Below, piece by piece: positions 47,323 through 57,485 of a stretch of 64,000 nucleotides of DNA. A program made the position numbers and the translations under genes. This stretch comes from SAR202 cluster bacterium (lineage in GTDB: Bacteria; Chloroflexota; Dehalococcoidia; Lucifugimonadales; VGZR01). Where the stretch lies: contig VGZR01000011.1 in the NCBI GenBank assembly GCA_016872515.1, forward strand, positions 1 through 64,000. Reading direction: 5' to 3'. How positions within the stretch are numbered: the first letter of the stretch is position 1; each line of letters opens with the position of its first letter. The notes below the pieces were generated by a model. It saw only the letters and a list, made by a program, of their open reading frames with translations. It searched no databases and was not told the origin of the DNA.

Positions 47323-48984
47323 GTGTTCATGCTGGCGAAAGACAGGATCGCCGAAGCGATAAGGCAGTCGCTGGATGCGGCGGTGAAGGCAGGGGAGCTG
47401 CCGCAGGCGGAGGCGGGCCACGTGTTGGTGGAGCGTCCGCAGAAGGCAGAGCACGGGGACTTCGCGTGCAGCCTGCCTATGAAGCTGGCGCGCACGATGC
47501 GGATGAGTCCGATGGCCATCGCGCAGAAGCTGGCGGCGCACATCGAGACGTCGGAGATGGTGGAGAAAGTCTCGACCGCGCCGCCCGGCTTCCTCAACTT
47601 CTCACTGCGGCCGGAGTGGCTGGCGGCGCAGGTCGAGGAGGTGCTTCGGGCCGGAGAGACGTTCGGGAACGTCTCCATCGGCGCGGGGAAGCGGGCTCAG
47701 GTCGAGTTCGTCAGCGTGAACCCGACGGGGCCGCTGCACGTGGGCCACGCGCGGGGGGCGGTCATCGGCAGCGCGCTGGCGGACGTGCTCCAGGCGGCAG
47801 GTTACGGTGTGCAGCGGGAGTACTACATCAACGATGCCGGGGCACAGATGGAAAGGTTCGCCCGCAGCCTGTACGCCCGTTACTCAGGCAGGCCGGTGCC
47901 CGAGGATGGGTACAAGGGCGAGTACATGCTGGCGCTGGCCGAGGAGGTGCGCCACGAGTGCGGCGACCGGTTCGAGGGGATGGCCGAAGAGGGAGCGGTC
48001 AAAGAGCTATGTGATATCGGGCTGGAGAAGATGCTGGCGGCCATCCGGCAGGACCTGGAGACCCTGCGCATCCACATGGATTCGTGGTTCAGCGAGCGCA
48101 GCCTATTCACCAACGGGCAGTACGAGAGGGCGTTGGGCATCTTGGACGAGAAGGGGCTGTTGGCGGAACGGGAGGGCGCAAAGTGGTTCGCCTCCACCAC
48201 ACTCGGCGAAGACAAGGACAATGTGGTTGAGCGCAGCACGGGAGCGCCGACCTACTTCGGGTCAGACATCGCGTACCACTACAACAAGTTCACGGAGCGC
48301 AGGTTCGACCTGGTCGTGGATGTGTGGGGTGCCGACCACCAGGGCCACGTGGCGCGGACGAAGGCGGTGGTCGGCGCGCTTGGCGTACCCACCGAGCGGT
48401 TCGAGATACTCATCGTGCAGATCGTGACGTTCAAGCGCGGGCAGGAGGTGGTGAAGCTCTCGAAGCGCAGCGGGGAGCTGGTGACGCTGCGGGAGTTGGC
48501 AGAGGAGGTGGGTGCGGACGCGTGCCGGTTCCTGTTCCTGTCACGGTCGGCGGAGGCGCAGCTCGAGTTCGATATGGAGCTGGCGAAGCAGCAGTCGGCG
48601 GACAATCCGGTGTACTATGTGCAGTACGCGCACGCGCGCATCTCCAGTATCCTCGCGCTGGCCCGCGAGCGCGGCATCGCGTACGCGGACGGCGACGTGT
48701 CGCTGCTGACGCATGAGGCGGAGCTGGCGCTCATCCGGAAGATCCTGGAGTTGCCAGAGTTGGTGGAGGTGATGGCGAAGAAGCTGGAGCCGCACCACCT
48801 CCCTCACTACGCGATGGCGCTGGCGACGGCGTTCCACTGGTTCTACCAGCAGTGCCGGGTTGTGTCGAGCGCGCCGGAGGACATGCCGCTGACGAAGGCC
48901 CGGCTGAAGCTGGTGGAAGGGTCGCGCATCGCGCTGGCGCGGTCGCTGGGCCTGATGGGGATGACGGCGCCGGAGAAGATGTAG
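47323..48984 (+). CDS. argS: Arginyl-tRNA synthetase
   Basis: VEFVSVNPTGPLHVGHARGAVIGSALADVL; YYINDAGAQMERFARSL; KLSKRSGELVTLRELAEEVGADACRFLFL. Confidence 0.95.
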   Translation: MFMLAKDRIAEAIRQSLDAAVKAGELPQAEAGHVLVERPQKAEHGDFACSLPMKLARTMRMSPMAIAQKLAAHIETSEMVEKVSTAPPGFLNFSLRPEWLAAQVEEVLRAGETFGNVSIGAGKRAQVEFVSVNPTGPLHVGHARGAVIGSALADVLQAAGYGVQREYYINDAGAQMERFARSLYARYSGRPVPEDGYKGEYMLALAEEVRHECGDRFEGMAEEGAVKELCDIGLEKMLAAIRQDLETLRIHMDSWFSERSLFTNGQYERALGILDEKGLLAEREGAKWFASTTLGEDKDNVVERSTGAPTYFGSDIAYHYNKFTERRFDLVVDVWGADHQGHVARTKAVVGALGVPTERFEILIVQIVTFKRGQEVVKLSKRSGELVTLRELAEEVGADACRFLFLSRSAEAQLEFDMELAKQQSADNPVYYVQYAHARISSILALARERGIAYADGDVSLLTHEAELALIRKILELPELVEVMAKKLEPHHLPHYAMALATAFHWFYQQCRVVSSAPEDMPLTKARLKLVEGSRIALARSLGLMGMTAPEKM

Positions 48985-49005
48985 CAGGCGTAGCTTTATC
49001 GAGCC

Positions 49006-49045
49006 AAACACAAGGGCCCCGGCGGATGCCGGGGCCCTTGTGTTT
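49006..49045. terminator. Bidirectional terminator
   Basis: aaacacaagggccccggcggatgccggggcccttgtgttt between convergent genes. Confidence 0.85.
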
Positions 49046-49075
49046 GCACCTAATCGCGCCGCTTTGCGAGAAATA

Positions 49076-52000
49076 CTACGGCTGGTAGGCGGCGACGGAG
49101 CGGATGACGCCGTCCAGGTCCACGTAGTTGAGGAGGAACTGGTACAGGCGCACCCTTCCCAGGCTGCCACCAGTGGGCGGGATGACGGTGACGTCCATAA
49201 CACCGTTGCTGCCTATGCCTACGGAAGTGACAGACGACGGCGGAAGGGTCGTAGCGGTCATGGGGCCGGTGCCCGTGCTCCTGTAGGCAACGACTCTGAA
49301 GAGGGTCACGGTGATGGGGGCGCCGTCCAAGGTCGTTTGGATGAGGTAGCGTTCATCGGCCCGGATCTGGAAGATGTCCGCGCGGAAGCCTTCCGGCATG
49401 TCCGCATCGAGGTCTTTCACTTCGAAGGGGAGATCGTCGGCCTTGGTTTCCAGGATGTCAACGCTGGCCTGCGAGGCGCGGTTGGAGACCTTGGCGTCGA
49501 GGCTGGTGTCCAGCTTGCGTTCGATGACGTCGGCCTTGCCCTCCAGCCAATCGGCCTTGCCTTCGAGCCTGGCGACGGCGGTGTCGATCTCGGCCGTCTG
49601 CGTGTCAACCTGGCTCTGGGTTGTGTCCAACTCGACGAACACGTCGAAGAAACTGTCGGCCAAGCCGGCCAGGGCCAGGTCTTGCCGCAGGTTCACTTCA
49701 GTGAAGACGTCGAGGAAGCTGTCTATGGCGGCGTCCAGCTCGCTGGTCTCGCGGGCCAGGTCGCTCTGGAGGCTTAGATGCGCCGCATCCTGCCGCACGC
49801 TCACCTCGGTGAAGATGTCGAAGAAGGAGTCCACGCTGGCCTGCAGCGCATCCACGCTGCCCTGGCTAGCCCGGCTGGACAAGGCGACGTCCAAGCGCCC
49901 GTCTTTGTCGAGGTCGGCCGGGTTCAGGTTCCCGATGCGCCCGTCGAGGGCGTCCAGCTCGACGAACACGTCGAAGAAGGAGTCCACGACGAACTGCGGG
50001 TAGGTCGTGCCGGGCGGCAGCGTGGAGAGCTCCGTGAAGATGTCGAAGAACGAGTCAACGCTGGTGCGGAGGCTGTCGAGGCTGGCCTGGCTGGCACGAG
50101 TGGAGACGCAGGCGTCGAGTTTGCCGTCGAGCTTGGCCTCCATGACGTCGGCCTTGCCCTCCAGAACATTGACTGCGGCAAGGAGCGTGTCCACACTGCC
50201 CTGCGAAGCGCGGGAGGAGACCTTCGCGTCGAGGTTGGTATCGAGCTTGAGTTCGATGACGTCGGCCTTACCCTCCAGGCGGTCGGCTTTGCCTTCGAGC
50301 CTGGCGACGGCCTGGTCGATGGCATCAACACTGGCCTGGGTGGCGCGGGACGAGACCTTGGCGTCGAGGTTCAGGTCAAGTTTGGCCTCCAGCCGGCCCA
50401 CGCGGTCGAGGATAGTGTCCGTGTTCCGGCCCGCTCCGTCGTTGTCGATGATGGTGGCGACGCCCTGCCCATCGGAGACGGAGGCGTTCATGGCGTTGTT
50501 GAGGTTGACGGTGAAGACCTCGTCGGACTCGTCGGTGAGGTCGCCGTTGACGATGACCGTGATGTTCTTGGTGGTGTTGCCCGGGGCGAAGGTGAGGGTG
50601 CCGGAGTTGGACGTGTAGTCCAACCCAGCCATGGCGGTGCCGTCGGATGTAGAGAGGTCCACAGTGACGACGGACTGGCTGGGGCTGCTCAATGTCACCG
50701 TGAACCTGGCGCTGCTCTCTGTCCCGGCGTTGCCCTCGGTGACCCTGGCGTCGCTGCTGATGCTGACGGTGGGCGGCTTACTATTGTCTATCTCACCGAA
50801 ACCGACGTCGCGGCTGTGGATAGGGCGTCGAACTCGTCGGCGACCTGCAGGCGGATGACAACTGTGCTCTCGCTCGTGCTGAAGGTCACCAGGGGCGTCG
50901 CGCCCACCGCGTCGTTGTAGATGCCGTCGTTGTCCAGGTCCCAGGCGTAGGTCACGATGGAGTCGCCACAGCTCGCGTGCGGGTCAGAGGAGGCGCTGCC
51001 GTCGAGCGTAATCGCTGCCCCTGCCGTCGCGGTGTACGGCCCGCCGGGGTTCGCCACCGGCGGCCTGTTGCCCTGATTGACGTTGACCACCTTCGTGGCG
51101 GTGTCCGTCTTGGCCGGTACGTTGTTGTCCGTGACCCTAAGGGCCACGGTAAAGGTGCCGAAACTGGTATAGGGGTGGATGACGGTCACGCCCTGGGCAT
51201 CAACGGAGAAGACGCCGCCGCTGTAGTCGCAATCCCACTCGTACTTGACGATGGTGCGCGCCGGCTCTAGGTGGAACGAGCTGCTGCCGTCGAAGGCGAT
51301 GCTCCGGTTGCAGCTTGCCGGGTTGGGGTTGGCGGAGAAGCTGGCCACAGGCGGAGCGCCTGCGATGACGTCCACGACGACATCAGGGGAGGAACCCCGG
51401 TTGCCGGCCGGGTCGTACGCTTCCGCGCGAAGCCGGATGGAGCCGCCCGCACTGCCCGTGGGCACAGTCACCTGGAAGTTGTAGGGGGAGGAAACATCGG
51501 TGAACGTCTGGACCTGGGCGCCGGGGCCTGCGGCCAAGAAATCAACCCTCGTTACCGCTACGTCGTCGGTGGCCTGGACCTCGACGTCAACGGTGGTGCC
51601 CTCGACCACCGTGTCGCCGTTCTGGGGGTTGACGATGGTCACCGTGGGCGGGTCGTCAACCTTTGCAAGCTTCATCTGCAGCTGCGCCTTCGGCCCCGCG
51701 AAGGTGGTTAAGCCGGTGGGACACCAGGTGGCTCTGACGTCATATGTACCCGCAGGGCAAGGGGTAAATGACCACCCGCTCCCGCCGGTGGTCATCTGGA
51801 AGATAGTTGGGCTGCCGCCCGTATCGAGGACCTTCGGCGTTCCGCCACCGACAGGCGTGAAGATGAACCGGGGTTGGACGGGAAAAGTCGAGTCGAAGGT
51901 GCCGCCGTTGGCGTGGGGCTTGGTGACGATCACCGAGCCTGTCGATGGCGCCGCGGGCGACAGTTCAACTTTCACGTTCCACTGGCTGGCGCTGGCGTCG

Positions 52001-52838
52001 GTGAACGTAACCGTGATGGGCGTGATGCTCGTCAGCGAAAGGGACACAATCTCGACGGCGACGCTATCTACTGATGGGAGCGGCTCCGGGAAGCTCATCG
52101 GCCCGAAGCGGTGGACGATGGCGTCGGTGGTGCCTAGGTTGAACGGGGGTGTCGGAGTCCCGCGGATCGAGATGACCCCTGTGAAGGGCTGGGAGCCGGG
52201 CGCGAAGAAGTCCGCCGGGATGGGGTCGTTGCCGAAGTCGAACAGGCCGCCAGTGGTCTGCCAGTAGTCGTCGCCGGGGGGATGTCGCCGTTCACGGACA
52301 CGGAGCCGCCGAAGAGGTCGTCAGCGGCGCCGTCGGAGGCGGTCAGCTTGGCCTGCTGGATCCACGTCGTCCCGCTGCGGACGAACACATATGCCGAGCC
52401 GGCGCTGCTACCGACACCACCAAGAGGATCACCATGTCTACTGACGAGAGCGGTACCGCCATCCAAGGACACGGAGTAGCCAAAGAGGGTATGGGCGGAG
52501 CCGTCGGGGGCTGTTAGCTTGGCCTGCTGTGTCCAGTTCCCGCTGCCATCCCGCACGAATACGTAGGCGGAGCCCTAATTGTTGTTGAAGCCGATCTCGT
52601 CGAACCAGGCGCCGACGATGGCGGTGTCGCCGTCCACGGCGACGGAGACGCCGAACCGGTCGTCGGCCGCGCCATCGGCGGCGGCGAACTTGGCCTGCTG
52701 GGTGGCGGAGCTCCAGTTGCCCGCCTGCGCCACCGACGCCCCTGCGAGCGCGGTGGCGGCGGCGGCCATGGCCGCGATGAGCAGGATGAGCGGGGAGCGT
52801 CGAAGAGTCCTGGGGCCGAGAGCACCCGACGTACGCAT
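49076..52838 (-). pseudogene. Giant mosaic secreted protein (FG-GAP-like, Ig/PKD-like, Calx-beta, coiled-coil repeats) broken into at least 4 ORFs
   Basis: Signal MRTSGALGPRTLRRSPLILLIAAMAAAATALAGASVAQA; FG-GAP units; TAG at 52575-52577 (FNNN*GSAYVFV); frame change at G6 52276-52281; PKD-like domains 50788-52098; frame change near 50790; Calx-beta PTVSISSDARVTEGNAG...TIIDND; coiled-coil repeats; C-term 49076. Confidence 0.72.
49380..50405 (-). repeat. Internal protein repeats (LEGKADVIExKLDTxLDAKVSxRASQxSVD and VDSFFDxFxE)
   Basis: Multiple imperfect copies in the 49076-50698 ORF. Confidence 0.8.
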
Positions 52839-53067
52839 AGCTGCCTCCCTCGCACACGGTGGCCGGACCTGGCCAGTAAGGGTGTCGTCGTTCAGTTTTC
52901 GGGACACGTCTACCGCGCTTCGCGCAAACGAAGCGCACACAGCCGACACGATACGCCACCAGCTATCGAAAAGCCAATACGCGAAGGCCACGGAGGCGTC
53001 TAGCGACGTGCAGACGCCTGACATGGATCCTTCGCTGCTTAGGTCGCCGAGGTCTCGGCCTGCTTGA

Positions 53068-53175
53068 CGCGGACCTAGTAGCGTGGCCACTCCTCGAAGG
53101 CGAAGATGGCCCGCCAGACACGCTCGGATGCCTCCGCCATAGTCACGGACTCCTGGTACTTCGCTATGGCGACCT
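53068..53175 (-). pseudogene. SRPBCC-like N-terminal fragment
   Basis: IAKYQESVTMAEASERVWRAIFAFEEWPRY* resembles the SRPBCC N-terminus; terminates after about 30 residues. Confidence 0.4.
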
Positions 53176-53180
53176 TTTGC

Positions 53181-53699
53181 CTACCTGGACTCGAGACCTT
53201 CCCGCTTGTACGTGGCGGTGTTGCGGATGTAGATGTCGCGGTAGGTCTTGATGCGGGCCAGGTCGTCGTCGGTCAGGGGGCGGCGCACCCTAGCGGGGAC
53301 GCCGACGGCGACGGAGCGCGGGGGGATCTCCATGCCGTCCACCACCATGGCGCCCGCGCCGATGAGGCTTTCGGCGCCGATGACGACGCCGTCGTTGACG
53401 ACACATCCGTTGCCCAACAAGGTACCGCTGCCGACGGTCTTGGCGTGGCAGAGGACGCGGTGGCCGATGACGACGTCGTCGCCGATGGCGACGTCGGCGT
53501 CGCCGTGGACGACGGAGTTGTCCTGGATACAAGTGCGCTTGCCGATGACGATGCTGCCGGAGTCGGCGCGGACGACGGCGCCGGGCCACACGCTGGATCC
53601 CTCGCCGATCTCGACGTCGCCGACGACGTAGGCGGCCTCGCTGATGAAGGCCGTGTGGTGGATGCGCGGGGTCTTGCCGTTCAGGGTGCGTATCGCCAT
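53181..53699 (-). CDS. Gamma-carbonic anhydrase family (left-handed beta-helix) protein
   Basis: GDVEIGEGSSVWPGAVVRADSGSIVIGKRTCIQDNSVVHGDADVAIGDDVVIGHRVLCHAKTVGSGTLLGNGCVV. Confidence 0.9.
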   Translation of the reverse strand: MAIRTLNGKTPRIHHTAFISEAAYVVGDVEIGEGSSVWPGAVVRADSGSIVIGKRTCIQDNSVVHGDADVAIGDDVVIGHRVLCHAKTVGSGTLLGNGCVVNDGVVIGAESLIGAGAMVVDGMEIPPRSVAVGVPARVRRPLTDDDLARIKTYRDIYIRNTATYKREGLESR

Positions 53700-53851
53700 G
53701 GTGCCTCGCTCCGTCCGTGTGTTTCCAACCGGCCCTATTATAGGATGAACGCAGGGCTCGCCCTGCACCCGTAGCTATCGCCGAGAAGCCTGTATCTTGG
53801 AGTGCCCGACGTTCCCAAGCAGCGTACCTTGGGGGGTGAGGCGGCAAGGCC

Positions 53852-54505
53852 ATGAACCGCCTCTGCCGGTGCTACGTAGTACGGTTATGCTATCCTCTGA
53901 ACGTGATAGAGGGTGCCGAACAGCGAGGTGATGCCGTTAAGCTGCGGGCCTTGGGGCTGGCGGCCCTTGTGCTGGGGGCGGTCTGCCTGCTGGCGGCCGC
54001 GTGCTCGAACACGCCCCAGGCGACGCCCACCGCGATGCCGTCGCCGACGGCGACTCCTCTGACCCAGCCGACGCCCACGCGGCAGCCAACCGCGACGCCC
54101 AGCCCGGAGCCGACGGCCACGCCTACCTCCAAGCCGCCGGATGCGCTGTTCGACTACACCTATGCCGTGAGCCTGCTTCAGGCGGGGGAGTACAAGGAGG
54201 CCATCAACCAGTTCGGCCTGGTCATCCGGCTCCAGCCGGACTTCGCCCAGGCCTACCAGGGCCGCGCGATGGCCTACTACAACGAGGGCCTCGTGGACCT
54301 CGCCCTGGAAGACCTGGACAAGGCCGTCGAGTTGAACCCCAACTTCGCCGACGCCTACCGCAACCGTGGCGTGCTGCTGGGCAACGAGGACAAGCGGGCG
54401 AGGGCTATCGAGGACCTGGAGAAGGCGCTGGAGCTGTACCAGGCGCAGGAGAAGCCCGACCAGGCCGCGGAGACGGAACGCATCCTGTCAGGCCTGCGCC
54501 GCTGA
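53852..54505 (+). CDS. TPR-repeat lipoprotein
   Basis: LLAAACSNTPQATPT lipobox + Thr/Pro linker; TPR units QAYQGRAMAYYNEGLVDLALEDLDKAVELNPNFADAYRNRG. Confidence 0.85.
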   Translation: MNRLCRCYVVRLCYPLNVIEGAEQRGDAVKLRALGLAALVLGAVCLLAAACSNTPQATPTAMPSPTATPLTQPTPTRQPTATPSPEPTATPTSKPPDALFDYTYAVSLLQAGEYKEAINQFGLVIRLQPDFAQAYQGRAMAYYNEGLVDLALEDLDKAVELNPNFADAYRNRGVLLGNEDKRARAIEDLEKALELYQAQEKPDQAAETERILSGLRR

Positions 54506-55705
54506 AGTCACGCCGGGGGGCGCCGCCGCCCCTGCGACGGCTGTGCGGTACAGGTGCATCAGCCCCTGGTGGCGGCGCGCCGTCCGCGCATCCACGCGGC
54601 GGGACGGAGCGCCCAGAAGCCGTCGCATCTCGCGGGTGACCTCGTTCTCCTCCAGCGCCGGCATCCCGCGGTAGCGCTCCATGGCTAGGCCGGCCAGCGC
54701 CGTGTCGCCTCGCCCCGACGCCTATGCATGCAGGAAGGGCAGGACGACGTTCACGGCCATGTCCCCTGCCCTGCCGGGGCCGATGCGCGGCGGGACGGAC
54801 AGGCCCTCCACCATGACCTTAGCATCTTCTCCCCGGACCAACTCGGCCACTCCAGCGGCCAGCCCCACGACCAGGAATCGGTCGAGGAGGCTGGCAGCAC
54901 CCATGACGCGCTGCGCCGGGTGGTTGGCCGGGCGGACGCGGAAGCGCTCCCAAGCCTCGGCCGGCATAAACCCCCGCTTCGGGAGAAGTCTAATCATGGT
55001 TTTGAGTTTCACCGCGTCCTCCGCTGGGCGCACCCACGGCAGCAGCCCTGATGCGGTGCTCAGCGTTGCCTGGATGGCCAGGAGACGTGTGGCACTCGGC
55101 TCTTCTTTGAAGGCCGACAGTTCGTCATAGGGGACGCGCCGGGCCAACCCGCGGAACGGCTTACGGTTGACAGCGTAGCCCAGGGCCTCCATGAGAGAGG
55201 CGTAGAGCACCTGGTCGGGGTCGCCCCGGCGCAGCTCGATGGCGAAGCCACGGCAACGGGCGGCGAACCGCAGGTCGCCGGCCTCGTCCAGCAGCCCGCC
55301 CAGGGCCTCATCGTCCAGGGACGCAAGACCGTCGGGCCACGCGGGCGCCGCAGTTCCAGCGGGAGGGGCCTTCGGCAGAACCGGCGCGAGCACCGCCACC
55401 GGCGCTTCCACACGGGCATGGGTGGTGACGGCGCGGCGCCGCCTAGGGGTCAGCACGACCTCCAGGACGACACCATTGTAGCGCGGGTTGGCGTGGTGCC
55501 CGTGGCCGCGCCAGCCGGAGGCTTCGAGGTGGAGCTCCACGTCGCCAACGATGAGCTGACCTGATTCGGAGGCGAGGACGGCGTCCCGGAAGTCGGGGCC
55601 GGCTCGGGCGTTGGGACGCCCGGGGTAGATGATGCGAAAGGTACAGCCGTCAGGTGTAACCAGGCCCTTGGTCAAGGCATCAGCCTGGCGCCAGATTTTC
55701 GCCAT
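54488..55705 (-). pseudogene. DUF2851 family protein with in-frame TAG (54722-54724)
   Basis: GDVELHLEASGWRGHGHHANPRYNGVVLEVVL; ...VNVVLPFLHA[TAG]ASGRGDTALAGLAMERYRGMPALEENEVTREMRRLLG...RRHQGLMHLYR; frame maintained. Confidence 0.75.
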
Positions 55706-55801
55706 GTTCCGCTCGCTGGCCCTGGTTGGGAGCGGTTCCGGCTGTGGGCGGATTGTAGGGGTGGGCATGGGTTACTCCACGCCGGATCATACTCCTTCGC
55801 C

Positions 55802-56662
55802 CTATTGAGAGCCCGGTGCGCGGCCCAGCCATCGCCCGGAGGCGCCTTCAGAGAGGAACCGCTCTCTGACCGTGTTGTAGGCGAAGGCGGCCAGGAACAC
55901 GACAGCCGAGAAGAGGACCACGGTCGCGCCGGAGGAGACGTCGATGAAGTAGGAGAGGTAGATGCCTCCCAGGCCGCAGAAGGCGCCCAGGATGGTGGAC
56001 AGGGCGACCATGACGCCAAAGTCGTTGGTTAGTAGCCGCGCCGCCACCGGCGGAATGACGATAGCCGAGGCGATGAGCGTCACCCCCAGAACCTGCATCG
56101 AGACGACGATGGTGGCCGCCAGCACTAGGGCGAAGGCCGTGTCCACCCAGCCGGTGGGCACGCCATAGAACCCTGCGACCTCCGGCTCGAAGGTCGTGAA
56201 GAGGAGGTACTTGTACCCCACGAACAGCATGGCAGCCACGGCGGCGGACACCGCTATGATCGCCACCAGGTCGCCCTGGGAGACGCCCAGGATGTTGCCG
56301 AACAGGGCGGCGTCGAAGCTGCGGGTGAAGGTCTTGTAGCGGCTGATGAGGGCGATCCCCACGGCGAAACTGGCGGTGGTGACGATGCCGATGGCGGCGT
56401 CCGCGCCTATCTTGCGCTTGCGGGTGGCCATGTTGATGAGGAGCGCGGACAGGAACCCCCACACGCTGGCGCCGATGTAGAAGTTGATGGACATGACGTA
56501 GGAGGCAACGGCGCCGCCGAAGACGGCATGAGAGAGGCCGTGGCCGATGTAGGCCATGCGCCGCAGGACGATGTACACACCGATGAGGCCGCACAGGCCG
56601 CCCACCAGGGTTGCGGCGGCCAGGCCTCTGACAAAGAACTCGTACTGGAACGGCTCAAACAT
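55802..56662 (-). CDS. Metal (Zn/Mn-type) ABC transporter permease
   Basis: LVGGLCGLIGVYIVLRRMAYIGHGLSHAVFGGAVASY; ABC-3 family. Confidence 0.9.
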   Translation of the reverse strand: MFEPFQYEFFVRGLAAATLVGGLCGLIGVYIVLRRMAYIGHGLSHAVFGGAVASYVMSINFYIGASVWGFLSALLINMATRKRKIGADAAIGIVTTASFAVGIALISRYKTFTRSFDAALFGNILGVSQGDLVAIIAVSAAVAAMLFVGYKYLLFTTFEPEVAGFYGVPTGWVDTAFALVLAATIVVSMQVLGVTLIASAIVIPPVAARLLTNDFGVMVALSTILGAFCGLGGIYLSYFIDVSSGATVVLFSAVVFLAAFAYNTVRERFLSEGASGRWLGRAPGSQ

Positions 56663-57476
56663 CGGCGCCGTTCCGCCCGAAGTGGTGCGGCTGCTCAGCC
56701 ACCAGGGTCATGCCCTGGTAGGTGGTCACGGGGATGTCGCCGCCGTACACCAGCTTCAAGATCTCGGGGGTGAAGACTTGGGAGGGCGTCCCCTCGGCCA
56801 GCACGCGACCGTTAACGCACACGACCCAGGGAAGGTGTGCGGCGACGGCGTTGATCTCGTGGGTGGTCATCAGGATGGTCACGTCCTGATGGTTCAGCTC
56901 GTCCAGGAGGTGGAGGATCTCGTCACGGGTTGTGATGTCCAGCCCTGCGGTGGGCTCGTCCAGGAGCAGGAGCTTGGGGCCTGAGACAAGCGCGCGGGCC
57001 AAGAAGGCGCGCTGCTGCTCGCCGCCGGACAACTCGCGGATATGCCGCCGCGCCAGCCGCAGGATGCCCAGCCTGTCCATGAGCCCATGCGCCAGCTTCC
57101 GGTCGGCGCCGCTGAACCACGGGAGCCAGCGGGCCTCGGCCGTCCGTCCCATCATCACGACCTGCTCGACAGTGACGGGGAACTGCCAGTCTATCGTCTC
57201 AAGCTGGGGGACATAGCCGATGCGGGGCCGAGCGGCGGCGATCGGCCTCCCTTGAAACAGTACGTCGCCCCGGTACACGTCCACGGCCCCCAGGATGCAC
57301 CGCAGCAGCGTGCTCTTACCGGAGCCGCTGGGGCCGAGGAGTCCGACCCAGTCGCCGCGCATGATCTGCAGGTCCACATCGCGCAGCGCCGCCCGGCCTC
57401 CATAGCCGCAGGAGACGCCCCTCAGTTGTAACAGGGGCTCGCGTTCTAGGTGTTCGTGTGGTCGCGGGTGGAGCAC
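56655..57476 (-). CDS. Metal ABC transporter ATP-binding protein
   Basis: LLGPSGSGKSTLLRCILGAVD; ELSGGEQQRAFLARALVSGPKLLLLDEPTAGLD. Confidence 0.92.
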   Translation of the reverse strand: MLHPRPHEHLEREPLLQLRGVSCGYGGRAALRDVDLQIMRGDWVGLLGPSGSGKSTLLRCILGAVDVYRGDVLFQGRPIAAARPRIGYVPQLETIDWQFPVTVEQVVMMGRTAEARWLPWFSGADRKLAHGLMDRLGILRLARRHIRELSGGEQQRAFLARALVSGPKLLLLDEPTAGLDITTRDEILHLLDELNHQDVTILMTTHEINAVAAHLPWVVCVNGRVLAEGTPSQVFTPEILKLVYGGDIPVTTYQGMTLVAEQPHHFGRNGADV

Positions 57477-57485
57477 CGTGGGTTC

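Noticed and set aside
49076-50698. Repetitive ORF as a phage tail fibre
   Set aside because: Coiled-coil repeats alone are suggestive, but the upstream signal peptide, FG-GAP, PKD and Calx-beta modules point to a secreted surface protein and there are no phage structural genes nearby.
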